Part shown: positions 1 to 7,831 of the stretch, piece by piece
Layout of the letters: each line of letters begins with the position of its first letter
Position numbering within the stretch: the stretch's first letter is position 1
NCBI RefSeq assembly: GCF_000740775.1
Contig: NZ_JFGS01000008.1
Span: 1-64,000, forward strand
Reading direction: 5' to 3'
DNA length: 64,000 bases
Origin: Haematobacter missouriensis
Lineage (GTDB): Bacteria; Pseudomonadota; Alphaproteobacteria; Rhodobacterales; Rhodobacteraceae
Translations under genes and position numbers: made by a program
The notes under the pieces: model-generated
The model's input: the letters and a program-made list of their open reading frames with translations, nothing else
The model's database searches: none
Told to the model about the DNA's origin: nothing

Positions 1-50
1 GGAGGGTGTTCGCGTCCGGCCCGGCGGTCAAAATAATCGATAGTCATCAA

Positions 51-203
51 TTAACAGGCTGCTGAAAAAGACTTTTTGTCCTGTGCGGGAGCGGAAATCG
101 TTCGCCATATGACGAAATCCCGCTGGAAATCCATAGACTTCCGGGCGTTTCTGGGCCCGGCACATGGGTATGACACTTAAGGACTTTTCCAACAGCCCAT
201 TAA
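51..203 (+). repeat. Dispersed intergenic element, copy 1 (about 153 bp, inverted termini)
   Basis: The left end TTAACAGGCTGCTGAAAAAG (51-70) matches the reverse complement of the right end (184-203) at 16 of 20 positions. Both ends lie on TTAA. The interior (for example the word GCGGGAGCGGAAATCG near 87) recurs in the copies at 8748-8914 and 23622-23775. The size and termini are those of a non-autonomous MITE or a large palindromic intergenic repeat. A 62-codon reverse ORF over it has no coding character. I see no gene in bases 1-253. Confidence 0.7.
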
Positions 204-253
204 GTATCTCAGGCACCGGCCGGCGCCCTGGATCACCCCGTCACAAATCTCTC

Positions 254-282
254 TTGCGCGGCGAAAGTCCCGTCGCTAGCAT
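254..282 (+). promoter_or_regulatory. Candidate promoter of the thi operon
   Basis: TTGCGC (254-259) and TAGCAT (277-282) are separated by 17 bp and sit just upstream of the riboswitch, each matching sigma-70 consensus at 4 of 6 positions. Transcription would begin near 289, right before the aptamer P1 stem. The call rests on position and spacing only. Confidence 0.35.
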
Positions 283-292
283 CCTAGTAAAT

Positions 293-373
293 CCGTTGGG
301 GTGCCCGCAAGGGCTGAGAGGCGTCACGCTAACCCATCGAACCTGATCCGGGCAATACCGGCGTAGGGAACGG
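293..373 (+). ncRNA. TPP riboswitch (THI element)
   Basis: The hallmark conserved segments are present in order: GGGGTGCCC, GGCTGAGAGG, ACCC, GAACCTGATCCGGGCAATAC and CGGCGTAGGGAACGG. P1 can form between CCGTT (293-297) and AACGG (369-373). It lies directly upstream of thiD, so it should repress the whole ten-gene thi operon when thiamin pyrophosphate is plentiful. Confidence 0.97.
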
Positions 374-383
374 AAACTGCGAA

Positions 384-443
384 GGTGCCCCTTGGGCACC
401 GTCCTGGTGTCGTCCCGTGCCGCCCGAAGTAGCGGAGGACGAC
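384..443 (+). promoter_or_regulatory. Riboswitch expression platform: hairpin plus Shine-Dalgarno-sequestering stem
   Basis: Two structures follow the aptamer. GGTGCCC (384-390) pairs with GGGCACC (394-400). GTCGTCC (409-415) pairs perfectly with GGACGAC (437-443), which covers part of the thiD ribosome-binding site GGAGGA (434-439) and ends at the GTG start at 444. There is no U-tract, so control is probably translational. The first arm GGTGCCC is identical to aptamer bases 300-306, so 394-400 could instead pair with the aptamer and couple ligand state to the platform. That coupling is inference. Confidence 0.55.
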
Positions 444-1265
444 GTGGCAAGGGCAGCACGGCTTCTCATCATTGCGGGGTCCGACAGCGGCGGAGGTGCC
501 GGGATTCAGGCCGACCTCAAGACCGCCTCGGCGCTTGGTGTCTTTGGCACGACGGCGATCACCGCGATCACGGCGCAGAACACGCTGGGTGTGCAGGCGG
601 TGGAGGTGCTTCCGCCGGCTCTGGTTGCCGCGCAGATCGGATCCGTGCTGTCCGACATCGGTGCGGATGCCGTGAAGATCGGGATGCTCGGCACGGCGGA
701 CATCGCGTGCGCGGTCTCTGCCGCGTTGGAGGGCTACGGCGGCCCAGTGGTGCTGGACCCGGTGATGGTGGCGAAATCGGGCGATGCACTGTTGAGCGAC
801 GATGCCGTCTCCGCCCTTGCCCGCCACCTCCTGCCCCGGGCGACGCTGCTGACCCCGAACCTTCCCGAGGCCGCGCGCCTTCTGAATGCCTCGACCGCCC
901 GGACGGAGGCGGAGGCCGTGGAGCAGGGGTGCGCGCTGCTCGCGCTCGGGGCGAAGGCGGTGCTGATGAAGGGCGGGCATGCGGAGGGGCCGCTTTGCCG
1001 TGACCTGTTGGTGACGGCGAGGGGCATCCGCCGCCACGAGGCACCCCGCGTCGCCACGCGCAACACGCATGGCACCGGCTGCACGCTATCCTCCGCCATC
1101 GCGTCCTGCCTTGCGCGCGGCGCGACGCTGGAGGGGGCGGTGGCAGAGGCCCATGTCTGGCTGCAGGCGGCGATCCGCGCGGCGGATGGCCTTGCGATCG
1201 GTGCGGGGCACGGGCCTGTTCACCATTTTCACGCCGTCTGGCACGCGCAGGAGGTTCCGGCATGA
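444..1265 (+). CDS. thiD: Hydroxymethylpyrimidine/phosphomethylpyrimidine kinase ThiD
   Basis: ThiD phosphorylates HMP and then HMP-phosphate to give HMP-PP for thiamin assembly in the cytoplasm. The 273-aa product opens with LLIIAGSDSGGGAGIQ, the family's N-terminal substrate loop, and ends with the anion-hole region NTHGTGCTLSSAIAS, both typical of the ribokinase-like ThiD fold. I chose GTG 444 because GGAGGA stands five bases upstream; an in-frame GTG at 417 has no such site. The stop overlaps thiO as ATGA. It is the first gene after the riboswitch. No ThiE domain is fused to it. Confidence 0.96.
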   Translation: MARAARLLIIAGSDSGGGAGIQADLKTASALGVFGTTAITAITAQNTLGVQAVEVLPPALVAAQIGSVLSDIGADAVKIGMLGTADIACAVSAALEGYGGPVVLDPVMVAKSGDALLSDDAVSALARHLLPRATLLTPNLPEAARLLNASTARTEAEAVEQGCALLALGAKAVLMKGGHAEGPLCRDLLVTARGIRRHEAPRVATRNTHGTGCTLSSAIASCLARGATLEGAVAEAHVWLQAAIRAADGLAIGAGHGPVHHFHAVWHAQEVPA

Positions 1266-2230
1266 CCGATGTCGTCACCATCCTTGGCTCGGGCGTCGCA
1301 GGGTTGACCGTGGCGCAGGAACTGACGACGCGGGGCCTGCGGGTGCGGATTGTCGATCCCGCCGGGGCGCCCGGTCCGCAGGCCTGTTCGTGGTGGGCGG
1401 GCGGCATGCTTGCCCCCTTTTGCGAGGGGGAGAGCGCCGATCCCGCCGTGGTTCGCCTCGGCGCGCAGGCGGCGGAGTGGTGGCACGCGGCGGGCGTGGA
1501 AGTTGTGCGGGAGGGGACGCTGGTCCTCGCCCCCGGCCGCGACAGGTCCGAGCTTCTCCGCTTCGCCCGCCGGACGGAGGGGCACCGGACGCTTGACCAG
1601 GAGGGGATCGCGGTGCTGGAGCCGGACCTTGCCGAACGGTTCGATCGCGCGCTGCATTTCGCCGCGGAGGCGCATCTCGCCCCTCGCACGGCGCTGGCCA
1701 AGCTCATGTGCAACCTCGTCGGACGGGGCGTGGAATTCGCGGACGGTGGGGCGGCGGAGGGAGAGGTGATCGACTGCCGTGGCCTTGCCGCGCGCGACTG
1801 CCTGCCGGACCTGCGCGGCGTGCGGGGGGAAATGGTGATCCTCCGCGCCCCCGGCCTGATGATCCGCCGGCCGGTCAGGCTGCTGCACCCGCGCCACCCG
1901 CTCTATATCGTGCCGCGCGGGGAAGGCGTCTATATGCTGGGCGCGACGCAGATCGAGACGGGCGCGCGCGGCCCAGCGACGCTGCGCTCGGTGGTGGAAC
2001 TGCTGAACGCGGCCTACGCGCTGCACCCGGCCTTTGCGGAGGCCGAGGTGGTGGAGATCGGTGCCGACGCCCGCCCCGCCTTTCCCGACAACATGCCGCG
2101 CGTCTTTCGGCGGGCAGGGCGCATTCACGTCAATGGATTGTTCCGGCACGGCTTTCTGCTGTCTCCCGCCATGGCCATCGCGGCGGCGGACCTGCTGATG
2201 GCAACCCGGCAGAAGGAGGAGACAGCATGA
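1262..2230 (+). CDS. thiO: FAD-dependent glycine oxidase ThiO
   Basis: ThiO oxidises glycine to dehydroglycine (iminoacetate), the C2-N donor for the thiazole ring in aerobes. The 322-aa protein starts with a Rossmann FAD motif, ILGSGVAGLTVAQEL, followed by the WWAGGMLAPF segment typical of the D-amino-acid-oxidase/ThiO family. The C-terminal region (GLFRHGFLLSPAMA) matches the usual FAD-binding end of this family. It is translationally coupled on both sides by ATGA overlaps with thiD and thiS. Choice of ThiO over ThiH is consistent with aerobic metabolism. Confidence 0.94.
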   Translation: MTDVVTILGSGVAGLTVAQELTTRGLRVRIVDPAGAPGPQACSWWAGGMLAPFCEGESADPAVVRLGAQAAEWWHAAGVEVVREGTLVLAPGRDRSELLRFARRTEGHRTLDQEGIAVLEPDLAERFDRALHFAAEAHLAPRTALAKLMCNLVGRGVEFADGGAAEGEVIDCRGLAARDCLPDLRGVRGEMVILRAPGLMIRRPVRLLHPRHPLYIVPRGEGVYMLGATQIETGARGPATLRSVVELLNAAYALHPAFAEAEVVEIGADARPAFPDNMPRVFRRAGRIHVNGLFRHGFLLSPAMAIAAADLLMATRQKEETA

Positions 2231-2424
2231 GGATCACGCTGAACGGCACGGCGGCGGAAGTGGAGGGCACGACGCTTTCCGCCGCGCTGGACGAACTGGG
2301 CTACGCCGGCGCGCGGGTCGCGACGGCGGTCAACGAAACCTTCGTGCCTATGACACGGCGGGCGGATCACGCGCTTCGCGATGGCGACCGGGTGGAGGTT
2401 CTCGCCCCCCGGCAGGGAGGCTGA
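2227..2424 (+). CDS. thiS: Sulfur carrier protein ThiS
   Basis: This 65-aa ubiquitin-like protein carries sulfur as a C-terminal thiocarboxylate to thiazole synthase. The diagnostic feature is the terminal GG (RQGG), adenylated by ThiF. The N-terminus MRITLNG and the AVNE segment in mid-protein match ThiS. ATG overlaps the thiO stop; the thiG start follows after one base, the only junction in the operon that does not overlap. Confidence 0.95.
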   Translation: MRITLNGTAAEVEGTTLSAALDELGYAGARVATAVNETFVPMTRRADHALRDGDRVEVLAPRQGG

Positions 2425-2425
2425 C

Positions 2426-3196
2426 ATGCCGGTATTCTATGGAACCGAGGTCGCCTCGCGCCTCATGCTGGGAACGGCGCAATATCCCTCTCCCGCCGTG
2501 TTGGCGGAGGCGTTCCGCCGCTCCGGCGCCGGGATCGCCACCGTCTCCCTCCGGCGAGAGGGTGCGGGTGGCGAGGGGGGCGCGTTCTGGGGGCTGATCC
2601 GCGATCTGGGCCTGCCGCTCCTGCCCAATACCGCGGGCTGCCACTCGGTGAAGGAGGCCGTCACCACCGCCCATATGGCGCGGGAGGTCTTTGGCACCGA
2701 CTGGATCAAGCTGGAGGTGATCGGCCATCCCGACACACTGCAACCCGATCCCTTTGGGCTGGTGGAGGCCGCCCGCATCCTGACCGGCGACGGCTTCAGG
2801 GTGTTCCCCTACACGACGGAGGACGGCGTGCTGGCGGGCCGTCTGCTGGAGGCGGGCTGCGAGGTGCTGATGCCGTGGGGGGCGCCCATCGGCACGGGGC
2901 GCGGCCTCTCCAATCCCTATGGGCTTCGCACGCTGCGCGCGCAGTTCCCCGACGTGCCCATGGTGATCGACGCGGGTCTCGGCCTGCCCAGCCATGCGGC
3001 ACAGGCGATGGAGATGGGGTTCGACGCCGTGCTGCTGAACACCGCCGTCGCCAAGGCCGGTGATCCGGCCGCGATGGCGGAGGGGTTCGCCCGCGCGCTG
3101 GAGGCCGGACGACTGGCGTTCGAGGCCGATCCGATGGACCCCCGCGATATGGCGGCCCCCTCAACCCCCGTCATCGGAATGGCGGTGCTGGCATGA
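2426..3196 (+). CDS. thiG: Thiazole synthase ThiG
   Basis: ThiG condenses deoxyxylulose-5-phosphate, dehydroglycine and ThiS thiocarboxylate into the thiazole phosphate. The 256-aa TIM-barrel protein has the family landmarks: [10 protein letters not shown] near the N-terminus, the Schiff-base lysine region DWIKLEVIG, the [17 protein letters not shown] loop, and [18 protein letters not shown] precedes ATG 2426 at good spacing. The stop overlaps thiE by four bases. Confidence 0.97.
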   Translation: MPVFYGTEVASRLMLGTAQYPSPAVLAEAFRRSGAGIATVSLRREGAGGEGGAFWGLIRDLGLPLLPNTAGCHSVKEAVTTAHMAREVFGTDWIKLEVIGHPDTLQPDPFGLVEAARILTGDGFRVFPYTTEDGVLAGRLLEAGCEVLMPWGAPIGTGRGLSNPYGLRTLRAQFPDVPMVIDAGLGLPSHAAQAMEMGFDAVLLNTAVAKAGDPAAMAEGFARALEAGRLAFEADPMDPRDMAAPSTPVIGMAVLA

Positions 3197-3789
3197 AGCT
3201 GGACAGGTTCTATCCGATCTTCGACCATCCCGACTGGCTCCGCCGGGCGCTGCCGCTTGGCGTGCGTTTCGTCCAGCTCCGGGTGAAGGACCGGCCGGAG
3301 ACGGAGACGCGCGCCATGATCGCGAAGGCGCAGGCGCTCTGCCGTGCGGCGGGGGCGGTGCTGGTCGTCAACGATCATTGGCGGCTGGCGATCGACGCGG
3401 GCTGCGACTGGGTGCATCTCGGGCAGGAGGATCTCGACACGGCCGATATCGCCGCGATCCGGCGCGCGGGGCTGCGGCTCGGCCTGTCCACCCATGACGA
3501 GGCGGAGCTGGAACGCGCGCTGTGCCATGCGCCGGATTACGTGGCGCTGGGGCCGGTCTGGCCCACGATCCTCAAGAAGATGAAATGGCATGAGCAGGGG
3601 CTGGACAGGGTGCGGGACTGGAAGGCGCGGGTCGGTCCGATCCCGCTCGTCGCCATCGGCGGGCTGTCGGTGGAGCGCGCGCCGCTGGCTTTTGCCGCCG
3701 GGGCGGATGTCGTCTCCGTCGTCACGGACATCACCCTGAACCCGGAGCCGGAGGCCCGGATCCGGGCGTGGATGGAGGCGACGCGATGA
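3193..3789 (+). CDS. thiE: Thiamin phosphate synthase ThiE (divergent form)
   Basis: ThiE joins HMP-PP and thiazole phosphate to make thiamin monophosphate. The 198-aa protein shows the TIM-barrel phosphate and pyrimidine motifs [29 protein letters not shown] and GPVWPT. Two positions differ from textbook ThiE: VNDH replaces VNDR, and the segment after GPVWPT is lysine-rich (ILKKMKW) instead of T-x-T-K. This variant form appears from memory to accompany ThiOSG operons in alphaproteobacteria. Both ends overlap neighbours by four bases. Confidence 0.88.
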   Translation: MKLDRFYPIFDHPDWLRRALPLGVRFVQLRVKDRPETETRAMIAKAQALCRAAGAVLVVNDHWRLAIDAGCDWVHLGQEDLDTADIAAIRRAGLRLGLSTHDEAELERALCHAPDYVALGPVWPTILKKMKWHEQGLDRVRDWKARVGPIPLVAIGGLSVERAPLAFAAGADVVSVVTDITLNPEPEARIRAWMEATR

Positions 3790-4763
3790 ACCGCTATGCC
3801 CGCCAGATCGCCGTGCCGGGCTTCGGTGCCACGGCGCAGGAGCGGCTGGGCCGTGCCACGGCGCTGGTGGTGGGCGCGGGCGGGCTGGCCGCGCCGGTGC
3901 TGCAATACCTCGCCGGGGCGGGTGTGGGGAGACTCCGCATCGTCGATCCCGACCGGGTGGAGGAGAGCAACCTTCACCGCCAGACCCTGTTCCGCCATGC
4001 CGATATCGGACACCCCAAGGCAGAGGCCGCCGCCCGCGCCCTCGGCGACCTGAACCCGGAGACGGCGGTGGAACCGGTCGCCGCGGCGCTGGACCCGGGC
4101 AACGTCGATGCGCTCGTTTCGGGCGTCGATGTGGTGCTGGATTGCGCCGACAGTTTCGCCGTCTCCTACATCCTCTCGGACGTCTGTCTTTCTGCGGGCA
4201 TGCCCCTCGTCAGCGCCTCCGTCATCGGGACGGAGGGCTATGCGGGTGCGTTCTGCGGTGGTGCTCCCAGCCTGCGCGCGGTCTTTCCCGAGTTGCCGCC
4301 CCGGCTTGGCTCCTGTGCGGACGACGGGGTTCTGGGGCCTGTGGTGGGCGTGGTGGGCGCCATGCAGGCGCAGATGGCGCTGACACTATTGGCAGGGATG
4401 AAGCCCGCACCTCTGGGCCGTATCGTCAGCTACGACGGGAGGACGCAGCGGCTCGGCGGGTTCTCCTTCCTCGGTGCAGAGGAGGTTTCCGGCCCAAGGT
4501 TCGTTCACTCAGATGATATAAAAATCAACGACTTCACCGTTGACCTTCGCGCAGAAAATGAGGGGAAGATCATCTGCGCCGAAGCGCTGCGCCTGACGGC
4601 TGCGGATTTCGTCGCCGGTGGGCCGCTGCCACAGGAAGGGCAGCGCGCCGTGCTCTGCTGCCGCTCAGGCCAAAGGGCTTGGGTCGCGGCGGAAAGGCTC
4701 GCCACGCTTTGGCCCGGTGAAATCGTACTTGTCGCCCTTGGCGATCATAGGGAGCAACCATGA
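3786..4763 (+). CDS. thiF: ThiF-type adenylyltransferase with C-terminal rhodanese-like domain
   Basis: It adenylates the C-terminal glycine of ThiS so that sulfur can be loaded. The 325-aa protein has an E1/MoeB/ThiF Rossmann fold with GAGGLAAPV, the VDPDRVEESNLHRQ adenylation segment and VLDCADSF. The last 90 residues resemble a rhodanese domain with an active-loop CRSGQR at about residue 290, a possible persulfide sulfur source. The cysteine pairs that bind zinc in canonical MoeB/ThiF are missing: the stretch normally reading CYRC here reads SLRA, and no second pair follows. The start ATG 3786 overlaps the thiE stop. Confidence 0.9.
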   Translation: MNRYARQIAVPGFGATAQERLGRATALVVGAGGLAAPVLQYLAGAGVGRLRIVDPDRVEESNLHRQTLFRHADIGHPKAEAAARALGDLNPETAVEPVAAALDPGNVDALVSGVDVVLDCADSFAVSYILSDVCLSAGMPLVSASVIGTEGYAGAFCGGAPSLRAVFPELPPRLGSCADDGVLGPVVGVVGAMQAQMALTLLAGMKPAPLGRIVSYDGRTQRLGGFSFLGAEEVSGPRFVHSDDIKINDFTVDLRAENEGKIICAEALRLTAADFVAGGPLPQEGQRAVLCCRSGQRAWVAAERLATLWPGEIVLVALGDHREQP

Positions 4764-5692
4764 AACACCTCATGCTCACCGCCTGTCTTGCAGCCCAACC
4801 CGCGCTGGCGGCGGACCGGCTTACCGTCATGCTCGACTGGTTCGTGAACCCGGATCACGGCCCGCTCATCATCGCGGAGAAAAAGGGCTATTTCGCTGCA
4901 CACGACTTGGAGGTGGAGATCGTGGCCCCCGCGGACCCGGCAGATCCTCCCAAGATGGCGGCCGCAGGGCGTGCGGATATCGCTGTTTCCTATCAGCCGC
5001 AGCTTCATCTGCAGGTGGCGGAGGGTGTGCCGCTCCGCCGGGTGGGAACGCTGATCGCCACCCCCCTCAACTGCCTGCTCGTTCGGGCCGACGGGCCTGT
5101 CAGGGATCTGTCAGACCTGAAGGGGCGCAAGGTGGGTTTCTCCGTCGCGGGGGTGGAGGAGGCGCTCCTCGGGGCGATGCTCGGCAGCGTCGGGATGACG
5201 AGCGCCGACGTGGAGCTGGTCAATGTGAACTGGTCGCTGTCCCCCGCACTGCTGTCGGGGCAGGTGGATGCCGTCATGGGCGCGTTCCGCAACTTCGAGC
5301 TGAACCAGATGGCCCTCAATGGGGTGGAGGGGCGGTGCTTCTATCCGGAGGAGCACGGCGTTCCCCCCTATGATGAGCTGATCTATGTCGCGAAGCTTGA
5401 TGCGGATGCAGAGAAGATTTCCCGCTTCCTTGCCGCGACGGAGGAAGCGGTGCAATACATCATCAACCACCCGCAGGAAAGCTGGGAGATATTCGCGTCT
5501 TACGCGCCGGAGCTGAATGACGATCTGAACCGTATGGCATGGCGCGACACCCTTCCCCGGTTCGCCCACAGCCCAGCGGCGTTGGATCATGGAAGATACG
5601 CCCGGCTCGAGGCATTCCTTGCCGCTTCCGGCCTGTCGGACGGCAAGGCGAGCGTGAGGGATCTGGCAATTGACGTCGATCTGTCCCAATGA
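4760..5692 (+). CDS. thiY: ABC transporter substrate-binding protein for HMP precursors (ThiY, NMT1/THI5-like)
   Basis: ThiY is the periplasmic receptor that delivers N-formyl-aminopyrimidine or HMP to the ThiXZ importer. The 310-aa protein begins with a short Sec signal (MKHLMLTACLAAQPALAADR). The mature start LTVMLDWFVNPDHGPL is characteristic of the NMT1/THI5-like family. It overlaps thiF and tenA by four bases each. With tenA and thiXZ next to it and no thiC in the operon, it points to salvage as a source of the pyrimidine half. Confidence 0.92.
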   Translation: MKHLMLTACLAAQPALAADRLTVMLDWFVNPDHGPLIIAEKKGYFAAHDLEVEIVAPADPADPPKMAAAGRADIAVSYQPQLHLQVAEGVPLRRVGTLIATPLNCLLVRADGPVRDLSDLKGRKVGFSVAGVEEALLGAMLGSVGMTSADVELVNVNWSLSPALLSGQVDAVMGAFRNFELNQMALNGVEGRCFYPEEHGVPPYDELIYVAKLDADAEKISRFLAATEEAVQYIINHPQESWEIFASYAPELNDDLNRMAWRDTLPRFAHSPAALDHGRYARLEAFLAASGLSDGKASVRDLAIDVDLSQ

Positions 5693-6387
5693 GTTACGGT
5701 AATATATTCATGTGCCTCCGCAGCGCGACTGGCGGGGCTTGGTCGGACTATGTCAGCCACCCCTTCGTCACCTCGCTCGGAGACGGCAGCCTGCCGCGAA
5801 CGGCCTTTATGGGCTATCTGGTGCAGGACTACCTGTTCCTCCGCCATTTTTCTCGCGCTTGGGCGCTGGCCGTGACCAAGGCCGAAACACTGGAGGAGAT
5901 GCGCCACGCCGCCTCCGCCGTGAATGCGCTGCTGAATGACGAGATGGCGCTGCATGTCCAGCTCTGCGCCCGCGCGGGGATCAGCGAGGGCGCTCTGGAA
6001 CGCGCGGAGGAGCGGCTGGAAACGCTCGCCTATACGCGCTTCGTCATGGATGCGGGGCATGCGGGGGACTTCCTCGACCTGCTGGTGGCGCTGGCGCCCT
6101 GCGTCATGGGCTATGGGGAGATCGGCCTGCGCCTCCGCGCGCGCGGCACGGGAGGCCCCTATGCGGAGTGGATCGAAACCTATGGCGGCGATGCCTATCA
6201 GGCGCTCTGCCGCGACGTTGGCGGTCTGATGGACAAAGCGGGCGCGCGGCGGATCGGCACGTTCGTAGAGGACAGCCCCCGCTGGCCCTCGCTCGCCGGG
6301 CGGTTCCGCATCGCGACGGTGCTGGAGACGCGGTTCTGGGACATGGGCCTTGCGATGGGGGCCACAGCCACCCCGGCAGAGGCATGA
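5689..6387 (+). CDS. tenA: TenA-family aminopyrimidine aminohydrolase
   Basis: TenA hydrolyses amino-HMP, a thiamin breakdown product, to HMP in the cytoplasm. The 232-aa all-helical protein has the cysteine segment LAPCVMGYGEIG, which places it in the TenA_C class, and the C-terminal acidic position VLETRFWDMG. The LVQDYLFLRHF and NALLNDEM segments are also family typical. It sits between thiY and thiZ with four-base overlaps, so import and deamination of the salvaged pyrimidine are co-expressed. Confidence 0.92.
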   Translation: MSYGNIFMCLRSATGGAWSDYVSHPFVTSLGDGSLPRTAFMGYLVQDYLFLRHFSRAWALAVTKAETLEEMRHAASAVNALLNDEMALHVQLCARAGISEGALERAEERLETLAYTRFVMDAGHAGDFLDLLVALAPCVMGYGEIGLRLRARGTGGPYAEWIETYGGDAYQALCRDVGGLMDKAGARRIGTFVEDSPRWPSLAGRFRIATVLETRFWDMGLAMGATATPAEA

Positions 6388-7103
6388 GGCCGGGCCTGCG
6401 GCTTGCCGGCAGCGTGCATTCCGGTGCGGCAACGCTGCTTCGCCCGGTTGCCCTGACGGTGCCGGGCGGGCGCTGGACCTGCCTGCTCGGCCCCTCGGGC
6501 GTGGGAAAGTCCACCGTGCTGCACTGCTTTTCCGGCCTCGATCCCGGTCTGCGGCTTCGGGGGGAGGCGCAGGCGGAGGATGGCGGGAGCCTTGCCGGTC
6601 GTGTGGCGCTCATGGCGCAGGCGGACATGCTCGCCCCATGGCTCACGCTGCTCGACAATGTGATGCTCGGGGCGCGGCTTCGGGGGGAGCGGGCGGAGCC
6701 GGAGCGGGCGCGTAGCCTGCTGGGCGCCGTGGGACTGGCGGCAGAGGCTGAGCGGAAACCCCATGCCCTTTCCGGCGGGCAGCGGCAGAGGGCGTCTCTG
6801 GCCCGCACTCTCTATGAGGATCGTCCGGTGATCCTGCTCGACGAGCCGTTTTCTGCGCTGGACGTGGGCAACCGGGCGCGCATGCAGGCCCTGGCGGTGG
6901 AAGCGCTGAAGGGACGCACGGTGCTGCATGTCACCCATGACCCCGCAGAGGCCGCGCGGCTGGGGGAGCATCTGCTGCTCCTCACCGCCGATGGTCTGTG
7001 CGCCCTGTCGCCGCCGGAAGGGGCGATCCCCCGGCCACCAGACTGCCCCCGGACTCTGGCGGCCACGGGGGAACTGACCCGCCGGTTGATGGAGGTCGCA
7101 TGA
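6384..7103 (+). CDS. thiZ: ABC transporter ATP-binding protein ThiZ
   Basis: This 239-aa ABC ATPase powers the ThiXYZ importer. It has Walker A GPSGVGKST, signature LSGGQRQR, Walker B ILLDEPFSALD and the switch histidine in HVTHDPAEA. Its length and the DEPFSALD form match NitT/TauT- and thiamin-type ATPases. ATG 6384 overlaps the tenA stop and the gene's own stop overlaps thiX. Confidence 0.9.
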   Translation: MRPGLRLAGSVHSGAATLLRPVALTVPGGRWTCLLGPSGVGKSTVLHCFSGLDPGLRLRGEAQAEDGGSLAGRVALMAQADMLAPWLTLLDNVMLGARLRGERAEPERARSLLGAVGLAAEAERKPHALSGGQRQRASLARTLYEDRPVILLDEPFSALDVGNRARMQALAVEALKGRTVLHVTHDPAEAARLGEHLLLLTADGLCALSPPEGAIPRPPDCPRTLAATGELTRRLMEVA

Positions 7104-7831
7104 TCCGCTGGCTCGCACCCGTCGCCGCGATCCTGTTGCTGTGGCAGGGGGTGGTGGGCTTCACGGGTCTTCCGCCCTACATCCTGCCCGCGCCGCTTCG
7201 CGTAACCGCGGCGATCAGGGACAATGCCGGGCTGCTGGCCAGCCATGCCATCGTCACGCTGGGCGAGATTGCGGTGGCACTGGTGTTGGGGGCGCTTCTT
7301 GGCGCGGCGACGGCGGTGGCGCTGGCGCTCTCACCGCCCCTCAGGCGGGTTGCGGAGCCGCTGCTGGTGCTGAGTCAGGCGATACCGGTCTTTGCCCTCG
7401 CGCCGATCTTCACGCTCTGGTTCGGCTACGGCATGGAGTCGAAGATCGCCGTGGCGCTGATCGTGGTCTACTTCCCCGTGACGGCGAGCTTTCTGGATGC
7501 GCTCCTGCGCACACCGCCGACCCTTGTGCGCCTGGCGGGCGTGATGCAGGCACGGCGCTGGACGATGATGTGGCATGTGCAGATCCCCGCAGCCCTTCCC
7601 GGCCTGCTTTCGGGTTTGAAGATCGCCGCGGTCTATGCCCCGATCGGAGCGGTGATCGGGGAATGGGTCGGCGCTTCACGCGGGCTCGGTTATCTGATGC
7701 TGCTGGCCAACGGGCGGGCGCGCACTGATCTGATGTTCGCGGCGGTGCTGCTGATCGCCGTCATCGCCGTGGGATTGCACCTCGCCACCGGCTGGGCGGC
7801 AAGGCGCATGATGGAGTGGCAGGAGCGTTAG
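7100..7831 (+). CDS. thiX: ABC transporter permease ThiX
   Basis: The 243-aa inner-membrane permease partners ThiZ and ThiY. It has about six hydrophobic segments, starting at residues 5-22, and the EAA-like loop GVMQARRWTMMWHVQIPAALPG near residue 155, the docking site for the ATPase. It is the last gene of the thi operon. Its TAG stop (7829-7831) overlaps the stop of the convergent L,D-transpeptidase gene, leaving no room for a terminator between them. Confidence 0.9.
   Translation: MIRWLAPVAAILLLWQGVVGFTGLPPYILPAPLRVTAAIRDNAGLLASHAIVTLGEIAVALVLGALLGAATAVALALSPPLRRVAEPLLVLSQAIPVFALAPIFTLWFGYGMESKIAVALIVVYFPVTASFLDALLRTPPTLVRLAGVMQARRWTMMWHVQIPAALPGLLSGLKIAAVYAPIGAVIGEWVGASRGLGYLMLLANGRARTDLMFAAVLLIAVIAVGLHLATGWAARRMMEWQER

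Noticed and set aside
28-216. 62-codon reverse ORF at the start of the window
   Set aside because: It lies within the dispersed repeat element and has no coding support.
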